Shown here: positions 1-13,058 of the stretch, one piece after another
Numbering within the stretch: the first letter of the stretch is position 1
Layout of the letters: the number at the start of each line of letters is the position of its first letter
Assembly (NCBI GenBank): GCA_037013685.1
Contig: CM072885.1
Span: 26,598,620 to 26,662,619 of the forward strand
Direction of reading: 5' to 3'
Length of the DNA: 64,000 nucleotides
Source of the DNA: Acridotheres tristis
Taxonomy: Eukaryota > Chordata > Aves > Passeriformes > Sturnidae
Made by a program: the position numbers and the translations under genes
Notes under the pieces: model-generated
What the model was told of the DNA's origin: nothing
The model's input: the letters and a program-made list of their open reading frames with translations, nothing else
Databases searched by the model: none

Positions 1-3000
1 AGACCAACAGCATGATGAATGCCAGAGTCCAGACCACTCTATCATGGCTAGCCTGTGCCTTGTTCAGGTTTTTATAATGAAAAACTGAGGGAAACCAAAC
101 TGATTTTAAGAGCCAGAGTAGAATATGACTATTAATAAAACATGGTGTGTAAGACTTCAGACGCAATGAAGTGCTAAATATATTAACATCTGCACACTAT
201 TCAGGCTGTGGAATACATCTGTACTAAATCTCTGAGAAAAGAAAGTTAAGAAAAATAGGCCACATCATTATTTCACAGAGACACTATTTCCTGTTTCCTT
301 CATGAGCTGAAGTCTCTCAAAGGAGAGCCTGGTGCAGAATACAGTACACATTAATGTAAACTGCCATTGAGAAGGAAGGGAGAAACATTCCTATGCATGC
401 AAGGAGCAAAATGCTTTCAATTACTTGCTACAGTTTAGCAATCCAGGCAACAACAATGTCTTATTAAGCACACCACGAAGCAGCCACATAACCAGCAGCA
501 CCCCCCTAGCAAGCAGAAAATACAACCACAAGCACAGATGGAATTTTATTGACCAAATCAACAAGAAAACACAGAGGACAGTATCTGTACCAATAACCAG
601 GGCACAATGTCTTACAGATGATAGCACAAGTTTGATCTTTAAGGTATTTGAAGAAATAACCTGGTAGTTTTAAAAAATGCAACTACTTCAAGCTATGATT
701 TCATATTGCACAAAGCAAGTAGTTTGCTGCAGAGTCAAAGAGTTGAGTTGAACACAGTCATTTAGACTGTGAGAACAGCAAAGCAAGCCACTGAGACTCA
801 CAAGTATTGATTAAGGCAGTGACTTTTAACCTTCATCTATCAAGCCCTGAAAGTGTGTGACTCTTGAAAGGCCCTTAAGAACAAATTATACCTTTATTCT
901 ACTGCAATCTAGTTCTTAAGATATACAACATGACTAAGTATCTAAACAAAGAAAAATAAACCCATTAAGACTAACATGCACCATCATCTGCCCGGAGAGC
1001 TTGAACAAAACAAGTTTCTGCCCTCCATAGTCAACATATTCTACTTCCAGCTTTTACAAAAGCTCGAAGGTATGCATTGGTTTTAGCTGGCTAAAAATGT
1101 AAATGCTTCTGAAAACATTTCCAAACAGGAGTTAGGGCTGTGGAACAAGTACTGTTAACTCCTCTGATGGACAGTGCCAGCTCTATGTGCTTTCAGCTTC
1201 TCTGGTACATTCCTTGAGAGGAAAGCAGGGAGAAGAGAGGCAGACCCATGGGGGAAGGGCATCTGCCTTCTGTGGGAGAGCATGAGTATGTAAGGAGGTG
1301 GGAGAATCAGCAGGGCAAGGTGTGGAGAATGGAAGAGTACAGAAAGTACAGGCTGGTAGCAAGAATCAGTGGTGAACATGCTGTATGAGCATCCAATAGA
1401 AGGAGGAGAAACCACATCAGAGTTTGAAGTAAACAAATAAATAGAATCTGTTAGGTCTAAAATTCTTGGGGGAGAAGGATGGGGCTGGGAGGAGGAGGGA
1501 AAGATTGCTGCTTTATATTAAATGTCTAGCAGACGTACTTTAAAAATAGTCTGGGTTCCCATCAATCACTCTGAAAAACAAACACATTAAAACCCACCTA
1601 AAGTGGTATACCAGAAAAAAACCTGCCATTCACTATGCATAATACGGGAGTCAAATTATTTTTTGTGAGACTTATAAAACATCTTGCTAACAGTTTGTCT
1701 TTCATACTCCACAAAAATTCCATTACTATTTCTGTTTTCATGCCTTAAGAGAATAAATAATAATAAACTCGTTGTCTATGAGGTTTATGGGTGTTCAAAG
1801 TTGCCATTTCCATGCAAAGTGTAAACCCAAGCAGACTTGTCCTTGAGGGAGTTGTAGGGCAGCTGAGCTTGTGGTATTTGCCCTAGGCTTTCTGAACCCA
1901 TTCTGTCTCAGAGTTTATAACAAAAATAAAGTGTCTTTCAAAACACACTTCCACCAAACAGCTCTGTGAAAGCAGTTCCCATGCTTCATATTTCCATGTA
2001 ATATCAGACTAGAGGCAAGGGATGCTGAACAGAGCTGTGCTTTTGCATGTTCCACAGCAGCATTCCTTCTGCCTGCTTCTTTGACTCCACACTTCTTCCC
2101 TTTGAAGGGTCAATACTTTTTAACAGTATATGCAGAATAAAAGGAATAGAAGGAATAAAAAACCGAGATAAGGTCTGACAGAAAACATAAAAGAAAATAA
2201 ATACTTGCAGTGCATAGTATGCTGTGTATCAAGTAGGGAACAGGGAGATAAGAGCAAAACCAAACTATATTGGATTGCAGGGAAAAAGGAAAGGAAGTAA
2301 CAGTATGGGAGAGGATGAATAGGAAGAGACTAATCCCACTTTCCAATTCCTTCTTGATTGCCTCCCAAGCTCCTCAAACAAGTTGTATTTCCTTTGCTAA
2401 CTACACAGTACAATTGAAGCAGCCTGGTTTGAAATCACACAGATGTTAAAAGTCCTTGGTTTTGAGTTCCTACTCCTAATAGCAAAAGGCCAATGGAGGA
2501 ACCACTGGATAGATACACAACACCAGTATCACAGCAGGAACTAATACTTTTCTGCTTCCCTTCCCAAAGTGTCTCCTCTGCTCTAGACTAATATTTCTCC
2601 CAGCGAGATGCAAATGAACAAGGTGAGAGCTGTATTTATTTTCTGTCACCATCATCAGCTCAAGGAACCTGGGCAGGAACTGAAAATAAGCTATGAAGTT
2701 CAGTAAACAAAACTTCTAATACTTTTGCCACCATGCAGGAATTTTTGGTTTAGATAATTTCTTTAATATTCTGCTTAGCAGAGAAGCACACATAACAATG
2801 ATAGTGCTACTGCTGTCATTATATGGATGAAATAACAATATAGAAGTGTCAATGACAAAGTCAAAACAAAGTGAGCATAAGGTCTTGGCAGAGAAATTAT
2901 TTCTGTTTGTACACATTTTTCTCTCTAGCATGACTTTTCCAGGGACTGGGTTAGCCTCAGAATTGCTCCCATTACTTCTAGTATGAAAGTCTATTGAGAC

Positions 3001-6000
3001 TGGCATATAAAAAGTTAATTAGAAATTGAATAAAATGACAACAGAGATCAAAGAATGTCTATTCCCCAAGCTCATGCCAAGATCCATATATATGTAATGT
3101 TTCATACAAGCAATATAAGTTATTTCAAGACATTCTTTTCAATAAATATTATGATAAAAAGAAAATGTTCCCATTATCCTTTTCTAGTTTAATTTTAATA
3201 AATTAAATCAGAAGTTAAAACAAGGAAGTTGAACACAAAAGAATTACTCTTTCCTTGATATTGCTAAGATAGATTCAGTTTAGTCAGACTGGCTACTACA
3301 GCAACAGTAAAAGCAATAATTTTCCTTGAGACCCTGCTCTGAAAAAGTATGTCAATTTAAGGGATCATTTGTTCCTATTAAAGCCAAATGAAAAGGAAGT
3401 GGAATTTTAAAGTTCACAGACCAATTTAGATTCAAACACAGGCTGGATGGATGCTGTTTTGATTTGGGACGCTCTCCCGCTCTGGTTTTGCAGCTATTCA
3501 GGCACATGCAGGGCTTTTTGCTCTCTAAGTGCATTGAGAAAGTCAAGACGTGTACATTTACATAAAATGTACAATAATACATTTTTCTGTGTGGTGATAT
3601 GCTTTATAATGTAAGGAAAAGTAAGCAAAAATCCATCACAAATCTATACCATCATTTCTACAAGCATTTCTAAAATATGAAACTTAATATCACATTCTAA
3701 ATGCAGTTATAACAAAACAGGCCACTACTGTAGCAGCCTCTTGCTGAATGCCCTGGCAAACCACAGTGAGCATGGCTGTCTGCAAGTCTGACACACAATT
3801 TCTATGTAAGAATAAAACACTGGACATTGGAAGTCACACATTCATCATTTCAGTCTCTTTTAAAAAAAATTGTAAGACTTATTCTCATAAAGCTCATAAA
3901 TGTTTCCAACACAGTGATTTACAACATAAAACAGTATCAATTTCAGAACAACAGTCCTTTATATAAAAAGGCTATAAAAGTTTGTCCAGCATTTTTTTGT
4001 AAACACAATCTATTTTGAAATTCCCAGATGCTGTCATCCCTTTCTTCATAGATTTTTTTTCTGTGCTCTTACACACTTTAAAATAGACAGAAGTTTATTA
4101 AAGTGCATCAAAGTGCTGAAGAAGAGGCTGCAATCCATGCATGAATACAGACATTGATCTACAAACAGCACCACTGTAGTGGCTTTCCATTTTAAAAAAG
4201 CCAACTTTATTACCTTAATTTTGCTTCAATTTACTAATTAGTATTTAAAGACTTCCAATCATTCATGCATTATTTGCAACCAAACTCCAGCCTTACATAA
4301 ATTTTAGTCTTTTCCACTGTACAATGGAAATAATGATTTTTATGTGAGCAGATAAGCGATAAAGGAGTAAGTAGTGTGGATTTGTAAAGGTATAGTATGT
4401 AAAGGTTGTTTTTACTGACCCAGTTTCCTTATGAAAACCTGCCTAAATGAACAGAGAAAAACTATTCTGGATTATGATTGTGATTACAGCTTTCCTGGAC
4501 AATCTCAGTGAATCATTATTTCTTCATGTTGACATTTTAGCTTGCCAAAAACTAACTCCAACCCCGGTAATCTGCTAGCTCCCCATACAACTTGAATATC
4601 ACCAGTCCATTATAATTTTTACTTCCCCTGCCAATTCAAGTCAGTACTCTGAAAATCCTCACGACAACCCAGAGAGGACAGTACTTTGCACCTAAACAGT
4701 GACACTGGCAAAGATTAAGGATGGAGAAGAAAATGTTAATTTAGTTGATGGGTTCAGCAGGCAGATATTAGGCAGATGTCATACATTACACATTCATGTG
4801 CTCCTATTTCTATCACCTCCAGTCTTTTACTGAATAATTTAGGCCATCCAATCCCATGAAGCACCGTGGAATAAGGCACAGCAGTCAACTCATCCACAAG
4901 ATAGGATGATTAGTACTTAGAATGCAACTCTGTGAACCTCTATCATTATTTTAATGACACGTTGTGTGCTAGTTTTAAAGACAACAGCTGCTTCTCTCAA
5001 GTTCTTGCTACCGGATTTTGCTAAAGATCACCTTTAACATTACAACATAAATTCAGTGAGATCATACATCAACAGAAAACATTCATTGCAACCTCAGTGA
5101 ACAGTAAGATTTGTGAGTTTTGAGATTTACCCTTAAGACATGCTATACGAACTGGGTAAAATCAGAAAATAAATGGTGCTATCAATACTGGCAGAAAAGT
5201 CAAATAAGCATGAAGCCAAGACATTTGAATTATTAAAAAGTCTGTAGAGCTATTCTCACACTTAAAATCCACATTTTTTCCCTAGGAAAGGACTATACAG
5301 TCGATTCCATTTATGAGACACTACACTTAAAAAATGAAGCAATAAACCCCTGGATAAAACACATCTTCACTTTAGTTGACCTCAGAAATGCCTCCCAAAT
5401 AAAGTATAATCTGAGCTGCCACTAGAGTTTTACAAAACAGTAATTATTCTTTCTTCAAGAACATTGTGCAAGGAAAACAAATTTGTTTCTATAATATGTA
5501 ATTTACATTTGATATTATCTACTATTTATCAAGTAATTTATCAAGAACTTATCAAGAGAAAGCTACTCTGGAGAAACTAAATCTTAAGGAGAGATCTTCA
5601 GGAAGTGTACTTTATGATCATTTCCAGCTCTTGCAAGAAAATGTTCTGTTAATCTAGGTTCAATTCACCATGGCCTGATGGCCAGCACTGGCCTGGATCC
5701 ACTTCTCATGGACCATTTCCCTGCTGTCACATACGGCTGCTGGAAGCAGTCAGCAAGAAGAAACGATCCTGCAGGCAATTACATGTGTCCTCCCAGACAA
5801 GTTTCAAACAGGAGAGATATTTTGAACTGAGCCCATGCAGAACAAGCATAGCTACTTAGTGACCCATGTTTCATCTGCACTGCTACGTTTGATGCTAAAT
5901 GGAGACTATGGGGTTTTTTAAATGTGTGCAGCCACATAAACCCATGCATCAGGTTCACGGCTTACTGGGACTAGAATTGCAACTGCCACCAGCAGCACTG

Positions 6001-6568
6001 TTTTTCCATCACAATAGGTGACAACATTCTCCCCAGACCCACTGCAGGAATATTTTCTATTACAGCCATCTGAAACATTCACTAAAACTGGCAGATATTT
6101 TCAAGGCTGCAGCAGCAAGTTGACAAATAGAAAACATGTGATTTCTGCTGCTAAAACAAACACTTTAAGGAGGAAAAAAGAAATGGTATGCTAAGATTAC
6201 CAGGGATAGCTATATCTCTGACTTCCCCCTGGTATCCTCAATTATGCTCCTCATTAGCCTGCCTTCACTTCTGGTGTCTAGCTGCCATCTTTTCCTAGGA
6301 ATACAAGCATGAAGGAGGGAGGGAGGGAGCTCTGTTCTCTCAGTTGGTTTTGAATGCTGCTCCCCAGATAACCATGCTGACCACTATTCACTCTAGACCA
6401 ACAAAGTCATAAAAATCAAATTTCAGTAACTGCTGTAAAGTAAGGTTCAACAAGATATGGCCATCTGTGGTGCTGTAGAGTGTCCTTTATGCTTTTGAAA
6501 AAATTGTACACTCATATGGCCTAGAACTAAGGCTACTTCATTTTCAAGTACATAAATGAACAATAAAT
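1..6568. other. non-coding stretch, nothing recognised
   Basis: AT-rich presumed intron. Open frames are short, on both strands, without recognisable domains. A short GGAGGGAGGGAGGG run lies near 6316. No repeat family recognised. Confidence 0.6.
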
Positions 6569-6695
6569 GTTCAAAAGGTATGTGGATGTGGCACTTGGGG
6601 ACATGGTTTAGTGGCAAACAAGGTGGTGCTGGGCTAAGGGGTAGACTCAGTAATCTTAAGAATCTCTTCCAGCCTTAATGACTGTATGATTCTAA
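6569..6695 (+). mobile_element. CR1 LINE 3' end, short fragment
   Basis: Recognisable CR1 3' UTR wording: GTGGCACTTGGGGACATGG, TTTAGTGG, GGTGGTGCTGGG, a diverged GACTCAGTAATCTTAAGAAT, and the terminal CTGTATGATTCTA octamer-like tail. Only the last ~125 bp is present, as expected for 5'-truncated target-primed insertions. It lies antisense to GRIP1. Confidence 0.85.
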
Positions 6696-7599
6696 TAAAG
6701 ATTGTATTTGTAGATCTGTATTATTACATCCTGTAAGTGGGCTATCCACCATCATTTTGTCCACTACAACCTTCCCAGCAAGCGAGCCCAGCCTGAACCC
6801 AGACCCAGTGAACTGGTGCATGTATCAGTGTGCACGTTGGCTACAAATTTGGAAATTTGACCAACAGAGCTCACCTTTGACAACAAAACAACATATCATG
6901 AACCTCTCAGCACTCTGCTGATGTGACCTTGTTAGAAGAGGGCATGAGCATCATAAGAACCACTATACTTGGTGCTGCTCATTGGATCTACAACTGGGGG
7001 AGGACCTGAACCAAAGTCCTCTGAATGTAGGACGAAGAGTTTGGGAGGCAAAGAAAGCAGAAGAAACATGATTCCACTGTCTTCAGACAAGAAGACTTCA
7101 CTCCTCAGATCATTCTACCCTTGATTTGAGTTAAAATGCAAAAGTGAAGCTGCTAGAAGATGATTTCCTATCAAATTTCCTATCAAAAAGGGGAAATCTC
7201 CCATTTCCCCTATTACCTTTTTACAAAACTCTTAAGTTTAAAGCTTCTGCTTGCTTTGACACTGAAGTCTGAACAAATTTTTCCATGATTAAATGAAAAA
7301 GAGGTCTGTAGTATATTTGGAACAATAACAACAAAAACCACCAAATGAAACAAAACAAGAAAGCCTGAAGCTACTCACTCTATTACTGACAGTCTCTTTT
7401 TTGGGCTTCCTCTCATTGTTTCTCTTGTGCAGTCACTTTATACAACTTAAACCTTATCCCCCCACCCCAAAACACTGTCACTACAGATTTAACATTTTTA
7501 CGATTGTAATACACCAGGCAACGAGTAGTATAAAGGGAGAATATTTTTTTTTTATGAAAACAAATTCATTAACTCAAATTGCATTTTCTGATGCAAAAA

Positions 7600-7876
7600 G
7601 TGACTGGACAAGAGGAAATGGTCTCAAGTTGTGCCAGGGGAGGTTTAGAATAGACATCAGGAAAAATTTCTTCATGGAAAAGTTGTCAAGCATTGGAACA
7701 GGCTTCCTGAGGAGGTGATTAAGTCACCTTCACTGGAAGTATTTAAAAGACATTCAGATATGGCACTTACGGACATGATTTAGTCGTGGACGTGATGGTG
7801 CTGAGTTAACATTTGGACTCGAAGATCTTAAAGGTCCTTTCCACCTTTCCAACGTAAAGGGCTTTGTGATTCTGAA
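7600..7876 (+). mobile_element. CR1 LINE 3' end, ~275 bp
   Basis: Contains the CR1 3' UTR blocks in order: AGAGGAAATGGTCTCAAGTT, GCCAGGGGAGGTTTAGAATA, GGAAAAATTTCTTCATGG, GCATTGGAACAGGCTTCC, GGCACTTACGGACATG and the final GTGATTCTG tail. 5'-truncated and diverged. Open frames here on both strands are passengers of this repeat. Confidence 0.92.
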
Positions 7877-10800
7877 GTCACTGTTTCTGAGTGCGGAAGC
7901 TGCCAGACCCAAAGTTAACTCAGATCCAGGAGGAAAGAGATGCTTTTGAAAAGACACAGTTTGCTTTGCACTCAGCTGGACAGCTCCATACCCTGCAGTG
8001 CACACCCTGACCCTGCTGCACTTGGTCCCTTGCATGCTCAGAGTGCACCAAGCCCTGGTGCTGCCAACACCCTGAGCACTACACAGGCAGCAGGAGCACA
8101 GGCATCAATTTCTGTTTCTCTCGTTCTCCCTTGCCCTGTTTGCCTTTGCAGCCGTGCATCTAGTCAGGTTACCCTCAGCTCTGCCAGCCGAGGAGTGTGT
8201 CTCCCAGAGCTCTCTCTAGGCCATCCTCCCTTTGTGGCCCCCGTTTGGCTGCACTGCCCTTGCCTGCAGCAGGAAAGCACATGCAGCGCACACTGGCACC
8301 TCTCCCACCACAACATATGAGAGTTCCTGTAATGGGAAATTACAAAGGAAACACATTATTTGCTTGAGAGGAAGGAATGGCAGATACAGGAATTTTTTGG
8401 TGGGACTCCTCTTTCAGAGAGAAGATAAACCTCTCAAAGGCAACAGCAAAGCTGCAAAATTTGTAATGACAGGGAATTCCAGTGAAACTCCCTGCAGTTG
8501 GGAAATACTCCCCACTCACAAGCAATGCAGCCCTCCATACAAGAGCTTTTTTGCTGCTGTGCAAAATGCTGTGCTACAAGAAGCAAAGGTGGTTTGTGCA
8601 AACCAAAGCTCATGAACTGACAGCTAAGCTCCAACCTGCCCGTTCTGGGTACAGCCCGTACAAAATGCATTGGTCAGCCATTTTGAGCAGATTTGTGCCT
8701 AGGATGAAATGACTGAAGCTGTTGAGGTCCACAGGGCAATGAGCAACAATGGAGAGCCTGTGCCTGGCTGCTTTCCCCCACGACTGCTCCCACAGGAAGC
8801 CACAGGCATGCCTGGAGATGTCTGGTCTGTGGTAACTCTGGTGTGATGAGATATGTCAATTCTCATGCCTGGTGGTTTTTCATCCCCTATTTAGACAAAT
8901 GTCTGGCATCTGGATAAAAGCCAGCTGGTGTGGATCCAACTCAGATAAACTGGAACTGTTGGCTAGCACAGGGATGCACTGGGATAAGTAACAGATGCAA
9001 CATCTGTTCCCTATTGCACATCTTCCCAAATCACCACTGATTGTCAAACATTAGGTTTCCCTTTGTTCCAAGATTATCCCAGCAAACAGATGTGTCAGCA
9101 AACCCCAAAGACAGAAGGGTTTTTCTGTATGGGACATGCCCATCTTCTTAAGGAAAAAGGCTAACAACCCAGGTGTCCTCCAACTCGGCAGAAAGGGAGT
9201 AAATCTTGTAAGAAATAGGTCAATCAGGCTGATAAAACTAATACCAGAAAGGAGAATGGCTGGAGAGGATGGCCAGAGAGGAGAAATGAATATTCCTCTA
9301 GCATTAAAAAAAAAAAAAAAATAAAAAATCAAGGTTTGGAAAACTAATTAATTTGAAATTACTAAAGATGGGAAGTAGGAAGAGAAAATAATTATGTCTG
9401 CATCAGAAGTAGAAACCTGTCTGCTAGACAGGAGATGTCAGAACAATTAATGTATAGGGAAAATTTAAGCTGAAAATAATAAAAGTACTGCGGTGAAAAG
9501 AAAAGCATAATTAGATAATTAAAATGAATAATTAAGACTTGTTGAAAAAGGAGTATGACTGAGAACAGGTTAGGGGATGTTATATCATGCAGAAATGCTG
9601 TTCCTAGTTTACAAGTCACTAATATTTCACTGATATGAAAGAAAGCAGAAGTAGATGATGATGCACAGAAACCACAAATTATCAGCTATAGAGATCTACT
9701 ATAAAAGTTTTAAGGCTTCAAGAAAAAATCTGTTGGAAAAATAAAAATCCTAAAAATCTCCGTGCAGTATTTTTAGGAAGAAGAATCACAACTGTCAAAA
9801 ACCAATGGATTACATAACTTATCATGATGATAACAGTGTATTTCTAATTCAACAATAATTTAGAATGATATTCAATGTTAGCAAGGTAGGCAGTCCACTA
9901 TCAGCAGGTCTGGATGACTTTGATTCAACAGCTAAGCCAAAAAGCTCTTGGATCATTAATACTGATTTTCAGTAACATTTTTGGAATAATGTTCATTTTC
10001 CATTACTAAACATTTTTTTAAATTAAGATCAATATTTATCTACAGGCTGCTTAAATTTAAATAGGGTTGATTCCTTAATTTATGGAAATCAAAGACTTGT
10101 ATTATACAAGTCATACTACAGAGTCACTGCAGACATTTTTCAAGTATTTGACTGGCATACTGAAGATAACCAAAGAAAACAGTGATAAATAGGAAGATTA
10201 AGGGGCATCAGGCAGTTTGTCCCAGAGATATACACTGTGTATTTTAAAGTAAATAAAAGGTACACAGAGGTAACCATTAATGCTGAACTGCACTGCTGTC
10301 AAAGCCACCAACACACAATGGTGCTGTACAGGAATTCTCCAAGGCTCCAGAACAGAAGCTAAAGAGCTGAGAAAGTCACCTGAAGGTGAGGCAGGAGGCC
10401 TGATGATGCACTGGCCAGCACACTCAGCTGCACCATGGAGTGCCAGAAAGTGGCAGGGAGACACATCCAGCCTCTGCTGAGGGATGGACAGACAGCAAGG
10501 GGACGTGGCAAGGGGAGGAGATGCCCCTGGCCGTGCTACTGAGGGTGCAGTGTTTTGGCCGGATTGCCTCTGGCAGTGCTGATCAGCTGTGAGTCATTTG
10601 AGAGCACCACGAAGCACCACCATGGCTTGGAGACACCCGGACTGCAGCTGCCCTTGGCAAGGCTGCAGACAGTGTCCCTGGCATAGCCCTGGTCCCAAGC
10701 CCAGCCCCTCAGGCTGGACAGAGAGGAGACAGTCTCTGACATGGCACCAGACAAGCCACATGTAAATCACGAGATTTGGCCAAAACAGTCTTGAGGAGTT

Positions 10801-10888
10801 ATCATGAGTTTACCAGATGCCTGCCTGAAAGGAATAGGCACCTCAGTTTGGAAAAGCATGGACTGCATGGTCAGCCAGAAACACCCAC
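7877..10888. other. non-coding stretch with two GC-richer patches
   Basis: 7920-8330 and 10280-10760 are richer in GC and carry several overlapping short frames without recognisable domains. 9306-9321 is an A16 run. No gene or named repeat could be supported. Confidence 0.5.
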
Positions 10889-11123
10889 GTTAGAATGGAT
10901 ATTAGGAAAAATCTCTTCAGGAAAAGCTGTAAAGCATTGGCACAGGCTGCTCAGAGAAACAGCTGAGTCACCATCCCCAGATGTATTTAAAAGATGTGGA
11001 GATGTGGTACTTTGGGTCATGGTTTAGTGGTGGACTAGGCAGTGCTGTTTTAATGGTGGAACTCAGTAAGTATATACTAAAGGCCTTTTCCAACCAAAAT
11101 GATTCTGTGATGCTGTGATTCTC
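10889..11123 (+). mobile_element. CR1 LINE 3' end, ~235 bp
   Basis: Contains GGATATTAGGAAAAATCTCT, GCATTGGCACAGGCTGCTCA, GAGTCACCATCCCCAGATGT, TCATGGTTTAGTGGTGGACT and the tail GATTCTGTGATGCTGTGATT. 5'-truncated. The preceding 10776-10888 is not clearly CR1, so the left edge is approximate. Confidence 0.9.
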
Positions 11124-12770
11124 TAATGATGCTAAGTAGGTGCAAAGAGTATCACATATGGAGCACTACAAAGCCCTTTCCCACCCTTCCCCCTCCTACC
11201 ATCTCTTGAAACCTGTATAAAATTCCAAAGTAATTGTGGGAGAAAACCCATCCTAAAACAGTTCACATTTAAGGATAGGACACTTAAAAACCAGAGAGTC
11301 ATTCCTACACTGTCCTGGAAGGCAGACAAGTGATTAAGAAACCAGCACTGATTTCACTCTCTATGCCACGCTCACCTCTGTATAAGCAAATGCAGGGCTG
11401 CGCCAGCCTGCTGAGTGTGTGCATAATACTGACACAATGCATAAATGAATTGCCAGTGTCTTTCCCTAAAAACCAGCAAGTAAGGGAGAGAGAGCTACAA
11501 TCACAGACAAAAACTAAGAACAAAGCAGAGAGAAAGGCTGGAAGAAGCACATTTCACCTCTGAAAACATGTGGGAATGGGTTCATAAGAAGCCACTGCTG
11601 GGAACTGGCAGTCTTCCTGGGGAGGAGGGAAAAACCATGGCTGTAGTCATTGGCAAATGCTTTCTTTGTACATCGAGAAACACAGAGTTATCCACTTCCC
11701 TTAGCCTAATCATGGAGGGTGGAGGATGTCTCCTTCTGCAGCCTTCAGAAACATGCAGGGCAATGCGGCAGCTCCATCTTTTCCTGTGCTTAGAAATGAC
11801 TAACAGTTTATGTGAACAGGGTAGCACAGCGCACTGTGTGTGCAGGAGTATGTTTATGGTCTGCTACAAAATTGGACAACTGCTGGTACTGCTGTTTTTG
11901 GAGAGGCCACTGCCTAACAATTCTGTCTTTTTTTTCCCCTTAGTCTCTCAGCCATTTCAACTTCTAGCAAAATTGTCTGAAGTTGCCCAACTCCAGGCAC
12001 ATACAACACAAATACATGGAAAAGGCAAGGGCAAAAAAATTCTGTGCATTAAAGCCTGATGCACAACTATTTCTGCTCCAGGAAATTAATTTCTGCAGAT
12101 GGTAGGAGTTTCCTAGTGCTCTTAGTAACAGCATGAAGTATTTTCTACACTTTACTTACCTTAACTGCAAAAAATAAACAATCCATGTCAACTTCCAAGG
12201 ATGCACTACCTTCTTGTCATAATGTAAAGTCAATAATAAAGACCAGAAGTTTGAAACATGGGTTTTGCATCCTGGGACATGAAGTGGCAGATGAAAAGCG
12301 GGTAAGAACATGAATAATATTGCCCACCAAGATGACTCACCAGCATTCCCCAAACACAGCTGGCACACAGTCCCTTGGCACATACTCAATGGACATGCAC
12401 TGATATAGCATTTTGTTTCCTAAATTAAAGATTTGCTTGTGTTCTCAGCTGCAGAATACTCGACCTGATAACCACATGTAGGCACAAAGGATTACATGAG
12501 AAAACAGGAAAACAGAATAGGCAACAAAATATATCTGAAATGTACCAAATAGTAGCGTTGTTTGCCTGTTCCCTAGGGAGATCTGAACTGTTTTCTGTGC
12601 AGAGGCTGTTAAACAGATAATTATTTATTGGGAAGTTAATACAGCATGGTTAGAAACATTCCATGCAAGCTGACAGGTACACAATAACCTCTACTTGCCA
12701 GAAGGGAAACTGCATCCACATAATCAAATACTGGAATAAAACCTGTGGCTTTAGGCCCAGAAAAACCTCT
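11124..12770. other. non-coding stretch; contains one 163-codon chance frame
   Basis: An ATG frame at 11568-12059 (plus) has no recognisable domain or codon bias and contains a poly-pyrimidine/TAG stretch at 11925-11943. A frame of this size is about what chance gives in 64 kb of this composition. Nothing else recognised. Confidence 0.5.
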
Positions 12771-13058
12771 TGTGAGAGTTTTTCCTGTCCAGTTTTCTCA
12801 GGCTCTGCTAGAGTTCTTTCCCAAAGCTAGCTGCCTTTCTCTAATGTAAACATAAGAGAAGAATTAATAACAAAGATAAAACACCTGGTGCATACATGAC
12901 AAGGCCTGTAAAGAGGTGTCACTTTCTCTGGACCAATCATCCGTATTCTGTCCCTAGAGCTGGGAGAGCCTCTATTTAAGCAAGGTGTTTCAGAATAAAG
13001 TTGTCTCTTTCCTATCTTGAAAGAGGACCATGTAGCTGTGTGTCTTATTTCTGCCACA
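12771..13058 (+). mobile_element. ERV solo LTR, short (~288 bp), family shared with 22984-23312
   Basis: Starts TGTGAGAGTTTTTCC and ends CTGCCACA. It has a TATA-like TATTTAA at 12973-12979 and a polyadenylation signal AATAAA at 12994-12999. The U5-like end AAAGAGGACCATGTAGCTGT matches AAAGAGGTCCATGTGTGTTG of the element at 22984, as do the block AACACCTGGTG and a CCAATCA-type box. No convincing target-site duplication was found, so the edges are approximate. Antisense to GRIP1. Confidence 0.75.

Noticed and set aside
9130..9330. Possible SINE or retrocopy ending in A16
   Set aside because: No known SINE promoter boxes, no recognisable mRNA, and no flanking duplication.
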